The translations under genes and the position numbers were made by a program. Positions 6,214-9,825 of a DNA stretch of 9,825 nucleotides are shown piece after piece. Below the pieces are notes generated by a model that did not search any database, was not told the origin of the DNA, and saw only the letters and a list, made by a program, of their open reading frames with translations. Positions within the stretch are counted from its first letter, which is position 1, and the number at the start of each line of letters is the position of its first letter. The DNA is from DATGQT01 sp033720695 (GTDB taxonomy: Bacteria > Bacteroidota > Rhodothermia > Rhodothermales > Rubricoccaceae), in assembly GCA_033720695.1 (NCBI GenBank), contig JAWWCA010000138.1:1-9825 (forward strand), given 5' to 3'.

Positions 6214-6810
6214 TCAGGCGACGGGCGCCAGCAGGCGGGGGGCGTGGGCCGACGGAAGCGGCGGGGAGGCCGACGGATCATCCTCGAGCGGGGCCACGAG
6301 GAGCGAGCCGTCTGGCTCGACCTCCACGACAACGACCGCGGTCCCGACGGGGATGGGGGTGCCGGTGAACGAGGCGGCGGGCTGGAACGTGACCGAAGCG
6401 CCCATCCGAACCAGAACCTCTCCGTAGCCACGCGCTGGGATCGCCGTGTTCACCTCGCCGACCCGGCCCGCGTACTCACGGACGGAGAACCCGGTCGAGT
6501 TCTCGCTCCGCTTCATGGGCCGGACGTACACGAAGTGCATGACGACGGCGAGGACGAGGCCCGCAGCGGCCGCGGCCAGGGCCGTCGGCAGCGTGCCGAG
6601 ACCCGCGTAGGTCTCCAGCAGCACCCCCGCTCCACCGAAGACGGTGGCTCCACCGACGAGCGAGAGCGGGTCGAGGAGGTCCCCCAGGTCGATCCCGTCC
6701 AGTGCCCCGTCGAGGCCATCGAGGTGGCCGTCGAGCACGTCGCCGAAGAGCACGGCGAGGACGGAGAAGGCGAGCCCGCCGAGGAGGCAGACCCAGTACA
6801 CCTCGATCAT
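6214..6810 (-). CDS. NfeD-like (YuaF-type) membrane protein with OB-fold domain
   Basis: This 198-residue protein has the NfeD/YuaF layout: membrane helices at about 4-22, 51-70 and 75-97, then a soluble beta-barrel (OB fold) at about 108-176. The barrel shows the typical YAGRVGEV, YGEVLVRMG, GTAVVVVEV and LLVAPLE strands. NfeD proteins accompany flotillins or stomatins and are thought to stabilise or assist their assemblies, and the flotillin gene follows 59 nt downstream. The loop after helix 1 (about 24-48) is unusually acidic and repetitive, with DG dipeptides recurring every few residues (D27G, D31G, D34G, D38G). The C-terminus (about 177-198) is a Pro/Ala/Ser tail. It lacks the ClpP-like protease domain of long NfeD proteins, as expected for the short, flotillin-linked class. 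The ATG at 6810 starts directly before helix 1. Confidence 0.88.
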   Translation of the reverse strand: MIEVYWVCLLGGLAFSVLAVLFGDVLDGHLDGLDGALDGIDLGDLLDPLSLVGGATVFGGAGVLLETYAGLGTLPTALAAAAAGLVLAVVMHFVYVRPMKRSENSTGFSVREYAGRVGEVNTAIPARGYGEVLVRMGASVTFQPAASFTGTPIPVGTAVVVVEVEPDGSLLVAPLEDDPSASPPLPSAHAPRLLAPVA

Positions 6811-6921
6811 AGCGGTGGCGATCGGCGCGCGGCCAAGCCGCGCAAATGGGTCTCTGCGCTACGAGCCGGCCGCTACGGGGTTGCGGAGCCGTCCTCGCCC
6901 GCCAGCCGTCGTTCCGCGCCG

Positions 6922-6929
6922 GCAATATA
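6922..6929 (-). promoter_or_regulatory. Weak -7 box candidate for the nfeD-flotillin operon
   Basis: Read on the minus strand this is TATATTGC, partly matching TAnnTTTG, and it is the most AT-rich spot in the 230-nt gap upstream of the NfeD-like gene. Transcription from it would leave a leader of about 105 nt. No TTG was found 17-23 nt upstream, so support is limited. The rest of the gap 6811-7040 shows only the C/G palindrome described next. Confidence 0.28.
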
Positions 6930-6991
6930 ACCGGTCGGAGACCCCGTCCCTTCCCTCTATCCTCCTCCGCTCACGGAGAACGGGGGATGCA

Positions 6992-7018
6992 GGATGGCCC
7001 CCCGGGGGGTCCTCATCC
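6992..7018 (-). terminator. C6G6 palindrome with hairpin potential
   Basis: CCCCCC (6998-7003) is followed directly by GGGGGG (7004-7009), and outer arms GGATG (6992-6996) and CATCC (7014-7018) can extend the pairing across a small bulge. It lies 22 nt beyond the stop of the small minus-strand gene at 7041-7178, so it may end transcripts coming from the carbonic anhydrase side before the nfeD promoter region. There is no T run on either side, so any termination would not follow the classical intrinsic design. Confidence 0.35.
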
Positions 7019-7040
7019 CGCGCGCCTCTCGACCGAGCGG

Positions 7041-7178
7041 TCAGCTATAAATCCGGACCAGCAGGTCGTCGACGTCGTGGAGGGCGTCCACGTGCAACCG
7101 GGAGTGGCGCAGGAGGGCCGCCGACGCGAGCGCGGCGATTCCGACGACGGCGAGCCAGCCAAAAGAAGCGGTGGTCAT
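7041..7178 (-). CDS. Probable 45-residue membrane microprotein
   Basis: An open frame from ATG 7178 to TGA 7041 encodes 45 residues: a short polar start (MTTASFG), one hydrophobic Ala/Val/Leu-rich helix (about 7-23), an RHSRLHVD turn and an acidic, Asp/His-containing tail (HDVDDLLVRIYS at 34-45). The clear transmembrane helix followed by an amphipathic tail, and many codons ending in G or C, argue for a real gene. It lies 75 nt downstream of the carbonic anhydrase gene on the same strand and may be co-transcribed with it. There is no Shine-Dalgarno, as for all genes here. I do not recognise the family. The main doubt is its shortness, since a GC-rich genome yields chance frames of this size. 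Confidence 0.55.
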   Translation of the reverse strand: MTTASFGWLAVVGIAALASAALLRHSRLHVDALHDVDDLLVRIYS

Positions 7179-7234
7179 GGTACGAGCGGGTTGGGTGGAC
7201 CCCCGCCCCTCACAAAGAGCGGTCCAGAGACCTG

Positions 7235-7251
7235 CGGTACCCCCTGTACCG
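7235..7251 (-). terminator. Small hairpin just after the carbonic anhydrase stop
   Basis: CGGTAC (7235-7240) and GTACCG (7246-7251) form a 6-bp inverted repeat around a 5-nt loop, beginning 2 nt beyond the carbonic anhydrase stop codon on the minus strand. No T run follows. It may be a weak terminator or an RNA-stabilising hairpin between this gene and the small gene at 7041-7178. Confidence 0.3.
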
Positions 7252-7253
7252 GC

Positions 7254-7817
7254 TCATTCCGGCTCAGACGTGCGCGCGTCGGTGTAGAAGGGGTTCGGCG
7301 CGGGATGTTCAAGCCCGAGATAGATCCGACCCATGCGTACGTAATGCTGCGCGTTGGCACGATGTCGCTCGAATTCGTCGGGGGTCAGGGCCCGGGCGGT
7401 GCGGGCCGGGGCCCCCAGCACGAGGGACCGCGGAGGCACCAACGTGCCCTGCGTCACGAGCGCGCCGGCCCCGACGAGGCTCCCCGCTCCGATCCGCGCC
7501 CCATCCAGCACGATGGCCCCCATCCCGATGAGGCAACCGTCCTCGACCTCGCACCCGTGGAGGATGGCGTTGTGCCCGACGGTGACGCCGGCTCCGATCC
7601 GGCAGGGGTGCGTTCCTCGGCTGACGTGCACCGTCGCGTTGTCCTGGATGTTGCTCCCCGCGCCCACCTCGATCCAGTGGACGTCCCCTCGGAGCGAAGC
7701 CCCAAACCACACGCTGGCCCCCTCCCCCAGCCTCACGTCACCCACCACGGCAGCCGTGGGTGCGATGTAGTTCGTCGCATCGAAGCGGGGTGCACAGCCG
7801 AGAAAGGTTTCGGTCAC
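7254..7817 (-). CDS. Gamma carbonic anhydrase family protein
   Basis: This 187-residue protein has the left-handed beta-helix of hexapeptide repeats typical of the gamma carbonic anhydrase (Cam/YrdA/CaiE-like) group, which as trimers bind zinc or iron and may hydrate CO2. Three presumed metal ligands are present: H64 (TVHV), H82 (VGHN) and H87 (LHGC). LRGD (42-45) and NIQD (56-59) supply the conserved Arg/Asp/Gln residues. LIGMGAIVLDGA (96-107), GAGALVTQGT and LGAPART follow, and a C-terminal helix begins at ALTPDEF. It lacks the acidic loop of the archaeal Cam prototype, so activity is uncertain. GTG 7817 is preferred because it gives a normal-length N-terminus. GTG 7859 would add 14 residues encoded by a stretch holding an inverted repeat. 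A good -33/-7 promoter lies upstream, and the gene is divergent from the serine palmitoyltransferase gene. Confidence 0.93.
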   Translation of the reverse strand: MTETFLGCAPRFDATNYIAPTAAVVGDVRLGEGASVWFGASLRGDVHWIEVGAGSNIQDNATVHVSRGTHPCRIGAGVTVGHNAILHGCEVEDGCLIGMGAIVLDGARIGAGSLVGAGALVTQGTLVPPRSLVLGAPARTARALTPDEFERHRANAQHYVRMGRIYLGLEHPAPNPFYTDARTSEPE

Positions 7818-7835
7818 AACGGATGAGGGAAGGGG

Positions 7836-7853
7836 GTTAGCCCGAGGTCTAAC
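7836..7853. promoter_or_regulatory. Inverted repeat in the carbonic anhydrase leader
   Basis: GTTAG (7836-7840) and CTAAC (7849-7853) are inverted repeats 8 nt apart, and inner CC/GG bases could extend the pairing with one mismatch. They lie between the predicted promoter (7910-7941) and the GTG at 7817. They could be a regulator-binding site or a leader hairpin, or be coincidental. Confidence 0.3.
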
Positions 7854-7909
7854 GATCACAATCTCAGGCGGCCTCAGGACCGGCTGGAGGAGACGACCGG
7901 CCGGAGAGA

Positions 7910-7941
7910 CGAACTTACCTGACGGGTGCGGCTGCCTCCAA
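7910..7941 (-). promoter_or_regulatory. Bacteroidota-type promoter for the carbonic anhydrase gene
   Basis: On the minus strand a TTG (7941-7939) is followed after 21 nt by TAAGTTCG (7917-7910). This fits the TTG-N17-23-TAnnTTTG promoter pattern known from Bacteroidota, with one difference in the -7 box. It gives a leader of roughly 85 nt to GTG 7817. It is the best-formed promoter in the window. Confidence 0.5.
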
Positions 7942-7978
7942 GAACGCGTCGAGGAGGCCGTTCCGGCGCTTCATTGGA

Positions 7979-8015
7979 TTTTGCGGGCGGGTGTAACGGG
8001 GCTCTGGTATCTTCG
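7979..8015 (+). promoter_or_regulatory. Bacteroidota-type promoter for the serine palmitoyltransferase gene
   Basis: TTTTG (7979-7983) is followed after 24 nt by TATCTTCG (8008-8015), a one-base variant of TAnnTTTG. The spacing is slightly longer than usual. The start site would be near 8021, leaving a leader of about 90 nt before ATG 8110. It is divergent from the carbonic anhydrase promoter, so the 250-nt gap 7860-8109 is accounted for as a two-way promoter region. Confidence 0.45.
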
Positions 8016-8109
8016 ATAATTCCGTCCCGTCCCGCGGGACCCCTCCCGCCAGGCCGCTCGAGACGCGGGGCCTGCGGACTGCCCCCGACGTCCGCCCGAA
8101 GCGCTTGCT

Positions 8110-9459
8110 ATGTCTCTACCCAACTTCCACGGGGTGCACCGTCCGACTCCTGAGGTCGCCGTGTCGGACGACGCGCCCCCCGCCCCCGCGGCCGAGTCCT
8201 CCCACAAGCCGCTCTTCGACAAGGCCCACCGGTTCCTCGATCCCTCGGGCGCCTACGCCGAGATGAAGTCGGCGGACCTCTACCCTTACTTCCGCCCCAT
8301 CGAGGTCAACGATGGCACCCGCGCCGTCATGAACGGGCGCGAGGTGATCATGGCCGGCTCGAACAACTACCTCGGCCTGACGAGCCACCCGGCCGTCATC
8401 GAGTCGGCGCAGGAGGCCATCGCGAAGTACGGCACGGGCTGCACGGGGAGCCGTTTCCTCAACGGCACGCTCGACCTCCACCTCGAGCTCGAAGAGCGCC
8501 TGGCCCGCTTCATGGGCAAGGAGGGGTGCGTCCTGTTCTCGACGGGCTACATGACGAACCAGGGCGTCATTCAGGCCCTCGCCTCCAAGGGCGACTTCAT
8601 CTTCTCCGACAAGGACAACCACGCCTGCATCGTCGCGGGCACCCAGGTCTCGCTCGCCGAGAGCTTCCGCTACCGGCACGACGATATGGCCCACCTCCGG
8701 CTCCTCCTCGAGAAGCACAGCGAGGGGCACCGCGGCGGCCTCCTCATCGTCACCGACGGCGTGTTCTCGATGAGCGGCACGCTCGCGCGGGTGCCCGAGC
8801 TCATCGCCCTCGCCGAGGAGTTCGACGCCGTCCTCATGCTGGACGACGCCCACGCGGTCGGCGTGGTCGGCGAGGGGGGCCGCGGTTCCGCGAGCGTGTT
8901 CGGCCTCAGCGACCAGGTGGACCTCATCACGGGCACGTTCTCGAAGAGCTTCGCCAGCCTCGGCGGCTTCGTCGTCGGGACGCACGCCGCGACCGAGTTC
9001 ATCCGCCACGCGGCCAGCGCCCACATGTTCAGCGCTTCGATGCCCCCCGCCAACGTCGCGACGGTGCTCGCCTGCCTCGACCTCCTCGAGGCCGAGCCCT
9101 GGCGGCTCGAGCGCCTCGCAGAGATCTCGGACACGATGCGCGAGGGCTTCCGCGCGCTCGGCTTCGACGTCTGGACGAGCCAGACCCCGATCATCCCCGT
9201 CGTCGTGGGCGACATGGAGACGTGCTTCAAGTTTTGGAAGGACCTCCTCGAGGAGGGCGTCTTCGTCAACGCCGTCGTCCCCCCCGGCGTCCCCACGGGG
9301 CAGTCGCTGATGCGGACGAGCTACATGGCCACGCACACCGACGGCGACCTCGACCACATCCTCGAGGCGTTCCGGACGGTCGGCCTCAAGCACGGCGTGA
9401 TCGGCCGGAACGGTCAGCCCGGACACCTCATCGGCCGGAACGGGACGTACGTGGACTAA
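8110..9459 (+). CDS. spt: Serine palmitoyltransferase-type PLP enzyme
   Basis: This 449-residue enzyme belongs to the alpha-oxoamine synthase family (fold type I, PLP). Its sequence style is that of Bacteroidota serine palmitoyltransferase, which condenses L-serine with palmitoyl-CoA to 3-ketosphinganine, the first step of sphingolipid synthesis. Evidence includes YPYFRPIE (58-65), the glycine-rich SNNYLGLTSHP (84-94), GTGCTGSRFLNGTLDLH (108-124), H171 stacking on PLP in DNHAC, DDAHAVG (D245 and H248 contacting PLP), the Schiff-base lysine K279 in GTFSKSF, and PPGVPTGQSLMR (391-402). The alternatives, 8-amino-7-oxononanoate synthase or glycine C-acetyltransferase, are less likely given the YPYF region and the neighbour. 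ATG 8110 gives a poorly conserved extension of about 30 residues. GTG 8161, where GC-rich codon bias begins, is a credible alternative start. The C-terminus carries a duplicated IGRNG. A GNAT-like gene follows after 63 nt. Confidence 0.88.
   Translation: MSLPNFHGVHRPTPEVAVSDDAPPAPAAESSHKPLFDKAHRFLDPSGAYAEMKSADLYPYFRPIEVNDGTRAVMNGREVIMAGSNNYLGLTSHPAVIESAQEAIAKYGTGCTGSRFLNGTLDLHLELEERLARFMGKEGCVLFSTGYMTNQGVIQALASKGDFIFSDKDNHACIVAGTQVSLAESFRYRHDDMAHLRLLLEKHSEGHRGGLLIVTDGVFSMSGTLARVPELIALAEEFDAVLMLDDAHAVGVVGEGGRGSASVFGLSDQVDLITGTFSKSFASLGGFVVGTHAATEFIRHAASAHMFSASMPPANVATVLACLDLLEAEPWRLERLAEISDTMREGFRALGFDVWTSQTPIIPVVVGDMETCFKFWKDLLEEGVFVNAVVPPGVPTGQSLMRTSYMATHTDGDLDHILEAFRTVGLKHGVIGRNGQPGHLIGRNGTYVD
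9400..9443 (+). repeat. In-frame 30-bp duplication at the 3' end of spt
   Basis: The 14-mer ATCGGCCGGAACGG occurs at 9400-9413 and again at 9430-9443, exactly ten codons apart, encoding IGRNG at residues 431-435 and 441-445. It looks like a tandem duplication at the extreme C-terminus whose intervening bases have diverged. Confidence 0.7.
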
Positions 9460-9484
9460 ACCGGCGGGCGCGCTCGGTCCGGGA

Positions 9485-9508
9485 CGGCGGCCGTAGCTTC
9501 CGGCGGCC
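9485..9508 (+). promoter_or_regulatory. -7 box between CGGCGGCC direct repeats, before the GNAT-like gene
   Basis: TAGCTTCC (9494-9501) resembles TAnnTTTG and shares TAGCTT with position 21. It sits between direct copies of CGGCGGCC at 9485-9492 and 9501-9508 (16 bp apart), 21 nt before ATG 9523. No TTG was seen 17-23 nt upstream. The downstream gene may thus have its own promoter besides read-through from spt. The repeats could be an operator or simply GC-rich chance. Confidence 0.35.
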
Positions 9509-9522
9509 ATCCTCCGCCCCGC

Positions 9523-9825
9523 ATGGAACTCCCCCCGCCCTCCTCGTCCCCCTACGGACTCAAGGTCTTCGCCGCCGAGACGGCACGCGACCGGAAGCGG
9601 TTCATCGATTTCGCGTACCGCCACTACGAGGGGACCCTGCACTACGTCCCCCCTCTGCGCGTGGACGTGGAGAAGACGCTGGACCCGAAGAAGAACCCGT
9701 TCTTCGAGCACGGCCGCATCGAGCTCTTCCTCGCCGAGGACGGGCGCGGCGAGGTCGTCGGCCGCGTGGCGGCCATCGTCAATGGGATGCACCTCGCGAA
9801 GTACGACGACGACGTCGGGTTCTTC
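9523..9825 (+). CDS. GNAT-like acyltransferase, 5' part only
   Basis: The first 101 codons are present and the gene continues past the window edge. The protein begins MELPPPSSSPYGLKVF, followed by FIDFAYRHYEG, HYVPPLRVDVEK, the landmark KKNPFFEHGRIELFLAED, then VVGRVAAIVNGMH and DDDVGFF. The NPFF-EH-x-LFLA-GR-AAI pattern belongs to a bacterial family annotated as GNAT-superfamily N-acetyl/acyltransferases. The acyl-CoA-binding loop lies beyond the edge, so catalysis cannot be judged. ATG 9523 is the only good start, with no Shine-Dalgarno. Placed 63 nt after spt, it could N-acylate the sphingoid base made by that enzyme. Bacterial ceramide synthase in Caulobacter is, as far as I recall, also an acyltransferase of this broad type; this link is inference. 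Confidence 0.8.
   Translation, partial: MELPPPSSSPYGLKVFAAETARDRKRFIDFAYRHYEGTLHYVPPLRVDVEKTLDPKKNPFFEHGRIELFLAEDGRGEVVGRVAAIVNGMHLAKYDDDVGFF

Noticed and set aside
8116..9792. A 558-codon open frame on the minus strand across spt
   Set aside because: It is the antisense shadow of a highly GC3-biased gene. Its translation is low-complexity (Glu/Arg/Val/Ala/Asp-rich) with no motifs, whereas the plus-strand product has every PLP-enzyme landmark.
1..9825. Defence system, CRISPR array, prophage or insertion sequence
   Set aside because: No spaced repeats, transposase, integrase, phage or nuclease domains were seen; the AP2-like protein alone is not enough to call a mobile element.

Overview
The window is very GC-rich and bacterial. 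Its gene families, Bacteroidota-type promoter boxes (TAnnTTxG, several as TA[T/G]CTT) and complete lack of Shine-Dalgarno sequences at start codons point to a high-GC Bacteroidota relative, most likely of the Rhodothermia (Rubricoccus/Rubrivirga/Salinibacter-like) lineage. That lineage assignment is inference from protein style and signals, not from a database search. No rRNA, tRNA, CRISPR array, transposase or integrase was seen.

Layout, left to right. (1) 38-1879, plus: a NodB-type polysaccharide deacetylase and, 15 nt later, a membrane-anchored family 2 glycosyltransferase, forming a likely envelope-glycan operon. (2) 1987-2847, plus: a six-helix DUF1206 membrane protein ending at a strong hairpin (2884-2916). 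(3) A short AT-rich patch, then 3065-3664, plus: a stand-alone protein with two AP2-like DNA-binding repeats. Its 3' end overlaps by 23 bp the convergent gluconokinase gene (3642-4163, minus). (4) 4246-4515, plus: a small single-pass membrane protein of unknown function. (5) 4580-6810, minus: an NfeD-like/YuaF-type membrane OB-fold protein followed by a flotillin, the conserved membrane-microdomain pair. (6) 7041-7178, minus: a probable 45-residue membrane microprotein, and 7254-7817, minus: a gamma-class carbonic anhydrase-like hexapeptide protein. (7) A divergent promoter region, then 8110-9459, plus: a serine palmitoyltransferase-type PLP enzyme. It is followed at 9523 by the first 101 codons of a GNAT-like acyltransferase that runs off the window.

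Functionally this is mostly envelope biology: glycan modification (deacetylase and glycosyltransferase), membrane organisation (NfeD and flotillin) and sphingolipid initiation (serine palmitoyltransferase plus a possible N-acyltransferase). Gluconokinase and the carbonic anhydrase homologue are ordinary metabolism. No complete unknown system is evident. The best leads are the acyltransferase next to serine palmitoyltransferase as a candidate bacterial ceramide synthase, the isolated double-AP2 protein behind an AT-rich hairpin boundary, and two small membrane proteins.
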